Source: Craurococcus roseus
GTDB lineage: Bacteria; Pseudomonadota; Alphaproteobacteria; Acetobacterales; Acetobacteraceae
Length of the DNA: 64,000 bases
Assembly: GCF_039523795.1 (NCBI RefSeq)
Contig: NZ_BAAAFZ010000072.1
Location: forward strand, 18,521-82,520
Reading direction: 5' to 3'
Within the stretch, counting starts at the first letter, position 1. Each line of letters starts with the position of its first letter. Made by a program: the position numbers and the translations under genes. The notes beneath the pieces are model-generated. The model saw only the letters and a program-made list of their open reading frames with translations. It was not told the DNA's origin and searched no databases. Below are positions 24,081 to 32,737 of the stretch, piece by piece.

Positions 24081-24824
24081 TCAGGCCGTCGCGGGCGGCA
24101 CCCTCCGCAGCAGCGCCAAGGTCGCCAGCACGGCCAAGCCGGAGAGCGCCGTCGCCAAGCCGAACAGCGCCGGGTAGCCCAGCGCGTCGGCGATCCGTCC
24201 CGACAGCAGCGCGCCGGCGAGGTAAACGACGAGCTGGCCGCAAGCGAGCGTCGTGAAGTCCGTGCCCGGCTGCTCATCGGAGCTGACAGCCATGAACAGG
24301 CTGTAGAGCGCGACGATCTCCATGTAGCGTATCAGCGTCTGGAAGGCCGCGGCGCCGTAGAGGGGCCACAGCCCGGCGAGCGTCCCCATCGCGTGAAGCG
24401 CGAACAGCAGGAAGCACAGGGTCCGCAGCCCGCCGAGCAGCGACAGGGTCGCCGGCAGTCCCGCCCGGCGCACCATCACCGCCGCCACGACGGACCCCGC
24501 CAGACCGGCCGCCGCCGCCGAGCCGCCGGAGACGTACCCGATCACGTCGAGCGGCACGCCGGCATCCACGCGCCGCTTGCCGGCCTCCAGGAACTCCTTC
24601 GACCAGGCGTAGTACAGGCTCTCGGCGATGCCCTCGCGCCGGCACAGCGCGGCGATGCCGTCCTCGCCGCGCAGGCCCTCCAGCACCACGCGGATCTTGT
24701 CCTCGGCCGAGTGCTGCTTGCGCGTGCGGCGGCGGATGTCGCGCACCACCCGCTCGGCGGGCGGCTTGGCGGCTGACGTGGCGGTCGGCTCCCGAGCGGC
24801 CGGGGCGGAGGATTTCTGGCTCAT
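24081..24824 (-). pseudogene. Chimeric frame: IS3-type OrfA N-terminus fused to C-terminal half of an RhtX/FptX-like MFS transporter
   Basis: One 247-codon frame. Residues 1-84 are the start of an IS3-family OrfA (VVRDIRRRTRKQHSAEDKIR, EGIAESLYYAWSKEFLEAG), nearly the same as the intact copy at 59.2 kb. From VDAGVPLDVIGYVSGG on it is the second half of an MFS carrier; MEIVALYSLFMAVSSDEQPG and TDFTTLACGQLVVYLAG are the wording of RhtX/FptX siderophore transporters, with about five spans. The carrier's first half is missing, so it cannot be a normal transporter. The junction lies at about 24570. The fusion is in frame, so a membrane chimera could in principle be made, but an 18-bp inverted repeat covers the start codon. 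Confidence 0.8.
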
Positions 24825-24905
24825 CTTCGCTCCATCGGTGGTTACGATGAGCCAGAAATCCTCCGTTCCTCAACCAGCCCCGGCTGTCTCATGAGCCCTG
24901 ACGCA
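24571..24905 (-). mobile_element. Remnant of IS3-family element (left end plus 5' part of orfA)
   Basis: On the minus strand the left-end sequence GTCAGGGCTCATGAGAC (near 24905) is followed by a stretch matching the left end of the element at 59.13 kb, then orfA up to codon 84. The rest of orfA, all of orfB and the right end are gone. Unlike the intact copy, an inverted duplicate of the first 18 nt of orfA is inserted between the left end and orfA. Confidence 0.75.
24807..24864. repeat. 18-bp perfect inverted repeat over the orfA start
   Basis: Arms at 24807-24824 and 24847-24864 are perfect reverse complements with a 22-nt loop; each arm read outward from the loop starts ATGAGCCAGAAATCCTCC, the first six codons of orfA. 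In RNA the arms would pair and bury the start codon of the chimeric frame. The intact copy at 59.2 kb lacks the second arm. Confidence 0.85.
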
Positions 24906-25268
24906 GGACATCCCAAAGCACCTGACGACGAACAGCTGCGCGGCTTCAACGCCGCCTACAACGCCCGGCGCCAGCGCGTGCTCGACGGCAAGACGCCCGA
25001 CCAGGTCGTCGCCGAGCGCCTCAGGGCGCGCCGCCGTCTGGCCAAACCCAAGCCGGAGGGCGGCGCCGGAACCGCCCGCGCGGAACGGAACCGGATGCGG
25101 CGGGACGCCATCGCCGACGCTCGCCTCGTCGCGGACGCCGCCAAGGACGTCTCACCACCAGACGGCCAGGTCCCGTTCCACCTACCCTTTCGGCCTCGGC
25201 ACCGCCGCCGCGGGCTGTTCTCCGGCCACCGAAGAGGAAATCGTCGTAGCCGGGCGCGCCGAATTTGA
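24891..25268 (+). pseudogene. C-terminal fragment of a transposase (integrase-core, probably IS481-like)
   Basis: The frame reads LRGFNAAYNARRQRVLDGKT followed by PDQVVAERLRARRRLAKP and ends near DAAKDVSPPDG, the style of C-terminal tails of DDE integrase-core transposases whose last motif is AYNxRRxRxLxGxTP. The catalytic part is absent. Its ATG at 24891 belongs to the abutting IS3 left end, so the frame start is fortuitous. The tail beyond about 25165 no longer looks like the family. It records a second mobile element at this scar. Confidence 0.55.
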
Positions 25269-25299
25269 ACGCTCCACGCCTCCGCGAGACACCCGCGCA

Positions 25300-25716
25300 T
25301 CAGATCGATGTGACGCCGAGCTGCTTGAGCAGGCCTAGGTTGTCGAGCAAGGCCCAGTGCTCGGCGAGCCTGCCGCCGCGGATGTGGAACAGGTCCAGCA
25401 CCGGGACCTCGACGGCCCGGCCGGTAGGGGCGATGCCGAACAGCTCGCCGCGGTGCGTGCCGCGGATGATGAGCCGCACCAGGACCTTCTCGCCCTCGGC
25501 GACCATGTCTTTGATGTCGAGCCGCATGTCGGGGATCGCGGGCAGGAGCGCGTCGGCGAGGTGCTCGACTCCCTGCGGCCCGACGACCTCGAAGGGCAGG
25601 CCGGGGTCGTGGCGCCGGAAGTCCGGCTCGATGCGCTCCCTGAACCAAGCCACGTCCTTGGCCAGGAACGCCTTGAAGTAGTCCCGGGCGAGTTGCTTGT
25701 TGGCTTCCAGCGGCAT
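25300..25716 (-). CDS. SnoaL-like / ester cyclase family protein
   Basis: 138-residue NTF2-fold protein (SnoaL-like polyketide cyclase family): ANKQLARDYFKAFLAKDVAW, then RLIIRGTHRGELFGIAPTGR and a C-terminal LFHIRGGRLAEHWALLD, the usual ending of the fold. These proteins are small cyclases, isomerases or hydrolases; no substrate can be given. It is the last gene of a minus-strand run with two glutathione transferases, an alcohol dehydrogenase and an aldehyde dehydrogenase; 11 nt separate it from the GST above. Confidence 0.82.
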   Translation of the reverse strand: MPLEANKQLARDYFKAFLAKDVAWFRERIEPDFRRHDPGLPFEVVGPQGVEHLADALLPAIPDMRLDIKDMVAEGEKVLVRLIIRGTHRGELFGIAPTGRAVEVPVLDLFHIRGGRLAEHWALLDNLGLLKQLGVTSI

Positions 25717-25727
25717 CTCGTCTTCCC

Positions 25728-26651
25728 TTATGCCGCGAGCACTTCGAAGCCGGCCCGCGGGAAGTGGATGTGGACCGCGCCGACCCGCCCGTTCTCGTGC
25801 CGGATGACCACCTCCTCGGCGTCGGCCGCCACGAGGGCGCCGCGGATCGGGTCGCGACCCCTGTCGTCGGCACTGACGACGACCTCCTGGCCGGCGCGCA
25901 ACCCGGACGGGTCTCCGTCGGCCGGCACGCCGGGCGCCTCCGGCTCCGCGGCCTTGGCGATGTCCAGGGCCTCGCCGGCCGGCATCTCGCGGCGGGTGCC
26001 GTGGCCCAGCGCCGCCACGCGGTCCATCCAGCCGAGCAGGGGGCCGAGCGGCAGCGCGGCCTCGACCGTCGGGCCGCCGTTCTTCCGGGCGAACCAGATC
26101 GTGTGGTACGCGGCGAGGTCGGCGGCCGAGGGCCGGTCGCCGAGCAGGAAGGGGCGCCCGCCTTCGAGCATCTGGGCGAGCCAAGACAGGTGCGCGTGCA
26201 GACGTTGCAGGTTGAGCGGGCGTTCCCGGAGCGACGCCTCCTTGCTGAAGTCGTGGTTCATGAAGGTCTTGCGCTCTTCGATGAACTCGGTCGGCAGTTG
26301 GTCGCCGATGACGCTCGTCGCCAGCGCCGCGGCCGGCACGAAGGTCGTCCTCTCCACCCAATAGCCGAGCGCGTGGGCGAGGCCGTGACGGCCGCCAGGG
26401 TAGAGGCTCGGCTCGGGCCGGCGCCGTTCGATCTCGCGCAGGATCAGGAGCGTATCGCAGTACACGTCGGCGCCGATCTGCATCACCGGCGCCCGCCGGT
26501 AGCCGCCCGTGAGCGGCATCAGGTCCGCCTTGGGCATGGCGACCGGCACGTCCACCGCGTGCCACTCCATCCCCTTGAGGCCGAACGCCAAGCGGACCTT
26601 CTCGCTGAATGGCGAGAAGTCGTAATGGTGCAGGATGATGGGTTGCGGCAT
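25728..26651 (-). CDS. Glutathione S-transferase family protein with C-terminal beta extension
   Basis: 307 residues, longer than the usual ~200-230. The thioredoxin-like N-domain is at 1-80 (HHYDFSPFSEKVRLAFGLKG, with the serine of SPFSEK in the active-site position) and the helical C-domain runs to about 235 (FLLGDRPSAADLAAYHTIWF). The extra ~70 residues (LRAGQEVVVSADDRGRDPIR onward) look beta-rich and resemble no GST domain I know. It probably conjugates glutathione to, or removes it from, an electrophile in the same pathway as its neighbours. Confidence 0.87.
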   Translation of the reverse strand: MPQPIILHHYDFSPFSEKVRLAFGLKGMEWHAVDVPVAMPKADLMPLTGGYRRAPVMQIGADVYCDTLLILREIERRRPEPSLYPGGRHGLAHALGYWVERTTFVPAAALATSVIGDQLPTEFIEERKTFMNHDFSKEASLRERPLNLQRLHAHLSWLAQMLEGGRPFLLGDRPSAADLAAYHTIWFARKNGGPTVEAALPLGPLLGWMDRVAALGHGTRREMPAGEALDIAKAAEPEAPGVPADGDPSGLRAGQEVVVSADDRGRDPIRGALVAADAEEVVIRHENGRVGAVHIHFPRAGFEVLAA

Positions 26652-26717
26652 CGCGGGGCCTCCTTGATCGGTCGCATCTGGCCGCCGCCGCGGGCCGCCG
26701 CCCGGGGCGGGGGCCGC

Positions 26718-27314
26718 TCAGACGTAGGGAACGGTGGAGGCGTAGGCGGGCCGGTCGGCGACCTTCGCCCGGAGGGCGTCGAGCGCCGGGGTGGGCTCCA
26801 CCCAGGGCGCATCCTTGAAGCGCAGCCGCAGGTAGTCGAGCGCGACGACGGTTGTCAGCACCGCGATGTCCGGCACGCCGCCCTCGTACACCGGCGCATC
26901 GGCCTCGAGTCCGCGGAGCCCGTTGACGATCGAGCGGCGGCGGCGCAGCCCGACGCGCGTCTCGGCCCAATTCGGGTCCAACTGCATGACGCCGATGATG
27001 ATGTGCACCATGGCGTCGATCACCCCCATGGCGCGGCCGGCCTGGGAGACGATCCGGTCCAGCGGGCCGTCGAGCAGCGACGGCTCGGGCACCTTCTTTT
27101 CCAGCCAGAGCAGGATCAGCAGGCTTTCCGTGATCGGCAGCCCTTCGTCCGTCTCCAGCGTCGGCACGCGCGCGGCCGGGTTCAGCTCGACCAGCGCGGG
27201 GTCGTCGGCCCACGGGTTGACCATCCGCGTCCCGGACAGGTCGAAGCCCTTCTCGGCCAGCGCGATGCGGGCGATGCGGGCGTAGGGCGAGGTGGTGTTG
27301 CTGAGTATCCTCAT
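26718..27314 (-). CDS. Glutathione S-transferase
   Basis: 198-residue GST of usual size. The N-domain SNTTSPYARIARIALAEKGF places a serine/threonine near the glutathione thiol; ELNPAARVPTLETDEGLPIT and ES bind glutathione; the C-domain follows. It lies 17 nt downstream of the alcohol dehydrogenase gene and 66 nt upstream of the second GST. Two different GSTs beside two dehydrogenases suggest glutathione-dependent handling of a reactive aldehyde or epoxide. Confidence 0.9.
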   Translation of the reverse strand: MRILSNTTSPYARIARIALAEKGFDLSGTRMVNPWADDPALVELNPAARVPTLETDEGLPITESLLILLWLEKKVPEPSLLDGPLDRIVSQAGRAMGVIDAMVHIIIGVMQLDPNWAETRVGLRRRRSIVNGLRGLEADAPVYEGGVPDIAVLTTVVALDYLRLRFKDAPWVEPTPALDALRAKVADRPAYASTVPYV

Positions 27315-27331
27315 CGGCGCGCCCCGCGGCT

Positions 27332-28537
27332 TCAGGCCAAGCAGCTTTCGAACATCCGCTCCGCCTGGCGCACCGTCATCTTGCGGGCGGACGGGCAGGC
27401 GATCACCGTGTCGTCGGTGACGGAGGCGGTGTCGAAGCCCTCCGCCGCGATGCCGGCGTAGAGGCCCGGAACCGCTCGCTCGGCCATCTCGCGCACGCGC
27501 TGCCGGGGCAACTGGTCCGGCGTGAAGCGGTCGGGGAAGCCGATGTCGGCGTAGAGCGCCCGGATGCTCTCCGCGCAAGCTTCGATAATCTCGGCGCGGG
27601 TCAGGCCCGCCGTCTCCACCTCCAGCGCTTCGGCGAGCGGCTTCACCTTCTCCGGCAGCACGGCGAGGTTGAACGCCGTGACGTGGGGCAGCAGCACACC
27701 GACGCCGTAGGGGTGCGGCAGGTCGAGGTGGCCTTCCAGCGGCAGCGAAAGGGCGTGGCCGTGGCCGAGCCGGGCGTTGCCGCAGGCGATGTTGGCCATG
27801 CAGGACGCGACCAGGTTGTCCGCCCGCGCGCGCTCGTCGTCCGAGTTGATGGAGGCGCGGAGCGACCCGAACTGCAACCGGACGGCGGCGAGCGCCACGG
27901 CGTCGGTCAGCGGCGACGCGATGCCGCTGAGGTAGGCCTCCACGCCGTGGGTCAGCGCGTCCACGGCCGGGAGCGCCGCCACCCTCATCGGCAGCGACCG
28001 CAGCGTCACGGGGTCGAGGATGGCCGCGTCCGGGAAGCTCAGGGGGCCGCCGCCGAGGAGCTTCAGGTGCCGCTCCTCGTCCTTGACGATGGTCCACTGC
28101 GAGACCTCGGAGCCGGAGCCTGCGGTGGTCGGCACCATGATCATCGGCAGCGCCTTGCGGTCGAACCTGCCGACGCCGGTGCACTCGCGCATGGGCTTGT
28201 TGTTGGTCGCCACGATGGCGATGCCCTTGCCGGTGCACATCACCGAGCCGCCGCCGACGCACACCACGCCGTCGATGCCCTCGCGGCGGACCCGCGCGCC
28301 CTGGTCGTCGATGTGCGAACAGCGGGCGTCGATGCCGCACTCGTCGAAGCGCGAGACCGCGACCCCAGCCTCCGCAAGCGCGGCGAGGGCGTCGGCGTGG
28401 AAGGGCTGGCGGGAGATGACCGGGTCGGAGACGACCAGGACCCGCGACATCTTCAGGTCACGGGCCAAGGTCCCGATCGTCCCGAGCGCTCCCGGCCCGG
28501 CGACGACGCGGGTCGGCATGTAGAAATTGGTGATCAC
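27332..28537 (-). CDS. Iron-containing (class III) alcohol dehydrogenase
   Basis: 401 residues. The NAD-binding GGGSVMCTGKGIA (about 94-106), TTAGSGSEVSQWTIV, and metal ligands in DALTHGVEAYLS and GHGHALSLPLEGHLDLPHPYG mark the Fe-ADH family, which oxidises primary alcohols or reduces aldehydes; maleylacetate reductases are relatives. The start has a GGAGG site. It lies 21 nt after the aldehyde dehydrogenase stop, so alcohol to aldehyde to acid is a likely two-step route. Confidence 0.92.
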   Translation of the reverse strand: MITNFYMPTRVVAGPGALGTIGTLARDLKMSRVLVVSDPVISRQPFHADALAALAEAGVAVSRFDECGIDARCSHIDDQGARVRREGIDGVVCVGGGSVMCTGKGIAIVATNNKPMRECTGVGRFDRKALPMIMVPTTAGSGSEVSQWTIVKDEERHLKLLGGGPLSFPDAAILDPVTLRSLPMRVAALPAVDALTHGVEAYLSGIASPLTDAVALAAVRLQFGSLRASINSDDERARADNLVASCMANIACGNARLGHGHALSLPLEGHLDLPHPYGVGVLLPHVTAFNLAVLPEKVKPLAEALEVETAGLTRAEIIEACAESIRALYADIGFPDRFTPDQLPRQRVREMAERAVPGLYAGIAAEGFDTASVTDDTVIACPSARKMTVRQAERMFESCLA

Positions 28538-28558
28538 GGGACGCCTCCTCCCGACCGG

Positions 28559-30025
28559 TCAGCCGTGCTTGAAGATGGTGGTCCGCAGGGCGGACACGTC
28601 GTGCAGGGCGGCGAAGCCCTTCTCGCGCCCGTGGCCCGACTTCTTCATGCCGCCGAAGGGCAGCTCGATGCCGCCGCCCGCCCCGAAGGCATTGACGTAG
28701 ACCTGGCCCGCCCTGATGCCGCGCGCCACGCGGAGCGCCCGGTTCCCGTCGCGCGACCAGACGGCCGCCATCAGGCCGTAGTCGGTCCCGTTGGCGAGGC
28801 GCACCGCGTCCGCCTCGTCCTCGAAGGGCAGAACGGACAGCACGGGGCCGAACACCTCGTCCGTCGCCAACTCGTTCGCGCGGGGCACCGGCCCGTAGAC
28901 ACGCGGCGCCACGAAGAAGCCCTCGCCGGGCACGCCGTCGGCGACCTTGCCCTCGGCGATGACCGGCACGCCCCGCTCCCGCGCGCGTTCGAAGAAGCCC
29001 TCGATGCGGCGCTTCTGGGTGGCGTTGATCACCGGACCGAGGTCGAGGTCCATCTCCGGCGTCCCGGCCGTGAGGGCGCCGAACCTCTCGGCCAGCGACG
29101 ACACGACGCGATCGTAGGCGCCCCGCTCCACCAGGACGCGCGAGCCGGCCGAGCAGGTCTGGCCCGCGTTCTGCACCATGGTGTTGGCGATGGTGGGCAC
29201 GGCGGCCTCGAGGTCGGCGTCGCCGAAGACCACGTGCGGCGACTTGCCCCCGAGTTCCAGCGTGCAGCCGATGTGGTTCCGGGCGGCCGCCGTCTGGATG
29301 AGCGCGCCGACCTCCGGGCTGCCGGTGAAAGAGATGAAGTCGATGCCGGGGTGGGACGACAGGGCGGCGCCCGCCTCCTCGCCCAGCCCGGGGACCACGT
29401 TGACGGCGCCTTCGGGGAATCCGGCCTCGGCCGCGAGCTCGGCGAGCCGGAGCGGCGTCAGGCAGGCGTCCTCGGCGGGCTTGACCACGGCGGCGTTGCC
29501 CATCGCCAGGGCCGGCGCGACCGTCCGCCCGAACATCTGGGCCGGGTAGTTCCACGGGATGATGTGGGCGGTCACGCCGTGGGGCACGCGCTCGGTCGCC
29601 ACGAAGTAGCCGGGCAGGAACGGGATGGTCTCGCCGTGCACCTTGTCGGCGGCCCCGCCGTAGAATTCGAAGTAGCGGGCGGTCGCCACCATGTCGGCCC
29701 GCGCCTGCTTCATCGGCTTGCCGGTGTCGCGGGCCTCGAGCCGCGCCAACTCCTCGGCGTGGTCGGCGACCAGGACGGCGAGCCTGGACAGGAGCCGGCC
29801 CCGCTCCACCGCACTCATCCTGCCCCAGGCCCCGTCCTCGAAGGCGGCGCGCGCCGCCGTCACGGCCGCGTCCACGTCGGCGGCGTTGCCCGCCGCGATG
29901 GCGGCGAAGGCGCGCCCTTCGGCCGGCGCCACCACGGGGACCGTGCGGCCGGAGGCCCCGGGCCGCCAGCGGTTGTTGACGAAGATGCCTTTGGCTTCAA
30001 CCGAAACGGGCGTCGGCATGTCCAT
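28559..30025 (-). CDS. Aldehyde dehydrogenase
   Basis: 488-residue NAD(P)-dependent aldehyde dehydrogenase. IIPWNYPAQM holds the catalytic asparagine, FTGSPEVGALIQTAA the cofactor loop, LELGGKSPHVVFGDAD the general-base glutamate, and NAGQTCSAGSRVLV the nucleophilic cysteine (about residue 290). Among the possible ATGs (30043, 30025, 30019) 30025 is taken because GGGGAG precedes it. First gene of the ALDH-ADH-GST-GST-SnoaL run; its promoter should lie in the 170-190 nt between it and the LysR gene. Confidence 0.92.
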   Translation of the reverse strand: MDMPTPVSVEAKGIFVNNRWRPGASGRTVPVVAPAEGRAFAAIAAGNAADVDAAVTAARAAFEDGAWGRMSAVERGRLLSRLAVLVADHAEELARLEARDTGKPMKQARADMVATARYFEFYGGAADKVHGETIPFLPGYFVATERVPHGVTAHIIPWNYPAQMFGRTVAPALAMGNAAVVKPAEDACLTPLRLAELAAEAGFPEGAVNVVPGLGEEAGAALSSHPGIDFISFTGSPEVGALIQTAAARNHIGCTLELGGKSPHVVFGDADLEAAVPTIANTMVQNAGQTCSAGSRVLVERGAYDRVVSSLAERFGALTAGTPEMDLDLGPVINATQKRRIEGFFERARERGVPVIAEGKVADGVPGEGFFVAPRVYGPVPRANELATDEVFGPVLSVLPFEDEADAVRLANGTDYGLMAAVWSRDGNRALRVARGIRAGQVYVNAFGAGGGIELPFGGMKKSGHGREKGFAALHDVSALRTTIFKHG

Positions 30026-30212
30026 GGATCGCTCCCCGCGCAACGAGCCGCGGCGCCGGGCCTGGACGAGATTGGACCGCGCGCTCGGCGCAGCGCGTCC
30101 TCCCTCGCACGCAGGCGCTTTCCGCGTCCCTTGCCGCCGAAATTGGGCGGTCGGCCGCCGCCGGCAAAGAGTAAATTGTGCTCCCCCGCATAAGGGCGCG
30201 GTATGGCGGCCG

Positions 30213-31157
30213 TCACTCGGTTTCGAGCATTCGCGCGGAACTCCAGGCGCCGGCCCCGACGAGGTCGCGGAGCGTCTCCGTGCACAGGCGCTCCACCGCC
30301 TTGACCGCGTGCGACAACGGCCGGTCGGTCGGCTCCGCGAGGTGCACCGTCCGCGCCAGCGGAGGGTCGAACGGCCAAGCCCGCAGCCGGTTCTCGGCGA
30401 CCTCGCCCCGGACCGCGTAGGCGGGGAGGATCGAGAACCCGAGCCGCCGTTCGACCAGCGCTTTGATGCCGGTGTAGGCGTCGATCTCGACGACCGGTGC
30501 GACGCGGACGCCCCGCGCGGCGGCGGCCTCCTCGACGAGGTCGCGCAGGCCGTGGCCGGAACTCGGGAGGATGAGGGGCAGGCCGGCGCAGCGCGCGAAC
30601 GGTACCGGCCCCTCCGGCGGCGAGGCCACGCCCATGGGCGCTTCGACGGGCCCGAACAGCACCAGCGTTTCGGACAAGAGCGGCACGGACCGCAGGTTCC
30701 GGTCCTCCACGGGCTGGTACAGCAGGCCGAAATCGACGCGGCCTTGCCTCAGCCAGTCCAGCACGTAGCCGCTCATCGCCTCGGCCACGCAGAGGGTGAC
30801 CTTGGGCACCCGCTCCCGCGCCGCCAACACCAGCGGGACGCCGAGGATCTGGCTGACGCTGCTGGGCAGGCCGACGCGCACCTCGCCCGAGGGCTCGGCC
30901 GCCCTCCCCTTGATCTCCTGCCGGGCCATCTCGAACTGGTCGAGGATCGCGCGCGCGTTGCGGAACAGGGCCGTCCCCTCCTCCGTGGCTTGGACGCCGA
31001 GCGGGGTCCGGAACAGGAGGGGGGTCTCGAGTTCCAGCTCCATGTTGCGGATGTGCAGGCTCAGCGCGGGCTGCGCGACGCCCAGATGCAACGCGGCGCG
31101 CGAGATCGAGCCGCATTGAACGATGGCCACGAAGTAACGAAGCTGCCTCAGGTCCAC
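30213..31157 (-). CDS. LysR family regulator
   Basis: 314 residues from a GTG with GGGAGG upstream, giving the canonical start VDLRQLRYFVAIVQCGSISR; a longer frame upstream lacks any conserved residue. The winged helix (AALHLGVAQPALSLHIRNME) and a full effector domain are present, of the Nac/Cbl-like type that often responds to aromatic or nitrogen/sulfur signals. Same strand as the aldehyde dehydrogenase cluster downstream and divergent from an ABC receptor gene; either may be its target. Confidence 0.87.
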   Translation of the reverse strand: MDLRQLRYFVAIVQCGSISRAALHLGVAQPALSLHIRNMELELETPLLFRTPLGVQATEEGTALFRNARAILDQFEMARQEIKGRAAEPSGEVRVGLPSSVSQILGVPLVLAARERVPKVTLCVAEAMSGYVLDWLRQGRVDFGLLYQPVEDRNLRSVPLLSETLVLFGPVEAPMGVASPPEGPVPFARCAGLPLILPSSGHGLRDLVEEAAAARGVRVAPVVEIDAYTGIKALVERRLGFSILPAYAVRGEVAENRLRAWPFDPPLARTVHLAEPTDRPLSHAVKAVERLCTETLRDLVGAGAWSSARMLETE

Positions 31158-31519
31158 GCCCGCCTCCCGACCGGGCGTCGGCGCACCCGTTCGCGGCAGC
31201 GTAGCAGCGCGGCGCAGCGCCCCAGCAACTCCGAGGGGCCGCCTTCGCGCTTCGAGCGCAACGACCTTCTTGGGCCGTCCCACGCGCCACGGCCGACGGC
31301 CCTGCCGGCCTCATAACGGCGGCATATGGGGTTGGCAGCAAAACTGTATTGGCCGCGCGCCCGGCGGTCAGCCAGCGTGAAGCGCCGGTGGTCGGGCTCG
31401 ACCAAGTCGTTGCGATTCCGGGTCGCCTAGCGCCGAAGAACGAGAGACAAACAGGAAGCGCGCTTCGCGGTCGCGTCCGGCTGGCCGTCGCACGCGCGTC
31501 TAGGAAGTGGAGACGCCTC
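31158..31519. other. Divergent regulatory region, no gene seen
   Basis: 362 nt between the LysR gene and the ABC receptor gene. An AT-richer patch around 31311-31352 (TCATAACGGCGGCATATG and GCAAAACTGTATTGG) interrupts the GC-rich sequence and is the best place for a LysR box, but no clear T-N11-A palindrome or promoter hexamers could be fixed. Confidence 0.4.
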
Positions 31520-32737
31520 ATGACACTGAGCCTTTCGCGGTCACGATTCCTGAAGGCCATGGCCGGCCTGCCCACCCTCGGCGCCGTGGCGCCCGCGCGC
31601 GCGCAGCAGCAGCAGCAGCCGTTCCGCATCGGCGTCGTCGAGGACCTCTCGGGGACGTACTCCGGGAACGGCGGCCCGAACACCGTGCTCGCGGCGCGGA
31701 TGGCCGTCGAGGACTTCGGCAGCAGGGTGCTCGGGCGGCCGGTCGAGGTCGTCGCCGTCGACCACCAGACCAAGCCGGACGTGGGATCGAGCCTTGCCCG
31801 GCAACTCGTCGACCAGCGGGGCGCATTCGCCCTGATCCTTGGCGGCTCCAGCGCGGTGGGCCTGGCCGTGCAGAACTTCGCCAAGGAGCGCAAGGTCACC
31901 ACGCTCGTCACCGGCAACTACGCGGCGTCGTTCTCGGGCCGCGCCTGCTCGCCCTTCTCCACGCAATGGGCGGTGTCGACCGGCGAGCTGGCCGGCGCCA
32001 TAGCCGAGCCGGCAGTCAAGGCCGGCGGCAACAAGTGGTTCCTGATCGTCGTCGATTACGCCTTCGGGCACGACCTCGCCGCCGACGCGACCCGCGCCGT
32101 CCAGGCGGCGGGCGGTTCCGTCATCGGGCAGGTGCGGCACCCGCTCGCCACGGCCGACATGTCCGCTCCGCTGCTCCAGGCGCGCGCCTCCGGCGCCAAC
32201 GTGATCGCGCTCGCCAACGCCGGCCCCGACCTCGTCAACTCGGTCAAGCAGGCCAAGGAGTACGGCATCAAGAACGTCACCGCGATGCTGGTCTTCGTGA
32301 ACAACGTCGTAGCGATGGGTCTCGAGACCGCGCAGGGCCTGCGCTTCGCGGTCAACTTCTACTGGGACCTCAACGACGCGACGCGCGCCTTCAGCCGGCG
32401 GATGATGGCGCGCAACAACAACGTCGTGCCGGACATGGGCCACGTGATGGCCTACATTTCGACGTTGCACTACCTGCAAGCGGTGGCGGCGGTCGGCTCG
32501 GACGACGCCGCGGCCGTCAACAAGGCGATGCGGGAGCTGCCGTTCACCGACGGCATGCTGAGCAACCCGCGCATCCAGCCGAACGGCCGCGTGGTGATGG
32601 ACCTCTACCTCGCCGAGGTGAAGCGGCCGAGGGAGTCGACGTCGCCGGCCGACCTGTACCGGATAGTTGAGACGATCCCCGGCGATAAGCTGTTCCTGCC
32701 GGCCGAGAAGAGCGGCTGCGCGGCACTGACGAATTGA
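31520..32737 (+). CDS. ABC transporter substrate-binding protein, branched-chain amino acid type
   Basis: 405-residue periplasmic binding protein of the Leu/Ile/Val (type I fold) family. The signal peptide MTLSLSRSRFLKAMAGLPTL ends at APARAQ and is followed by a run of five glutamines. PFRIGVVEDLSGTYSGNGG is the typical first strand and ligand loop. No permease or ATPase genes adjoin it, so it is an orphan receptor here or serves a transporter elsewhere. Such members in this group of bacteria often bind aromatic acids or amides rather than amino acids. Confidence 0.88.
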   Translation: MTLSLSRSRFLKAMAGLPTLGAVAPARAQQQQQPFRIGVVEDLSGTYSGNGGPNTVLAARMAVEDFGSRVLGRPVEVVAVDHQTKPDVGSSLARQLVDQRGAFALILGGSSAVGLAVQNFAKERKVTTLVTGNYAASFSGRACSPFSTQWAVSTGELAGAIAEPAVKAGGNKWFLIVVDYAFGHDLAADATRAVQAAGGSVIGQVRHPLATADMSAPLLQARASGANVIALANAGPDLVNSVKQAKEYGIKNVTAMLVFVNNVVAMGLETAQGLRFAVNFYWDLNDATRAFSRRMMARNNNVVPDMGHVMAYISTLHYLQAVAAVGSDDAAAVNKAMRELPFTDGMLSNPRIQPNGRVVMDLYLAEVKRPRESTSPADLYRIVETIPGDKLFLPAEKSGCAALTN

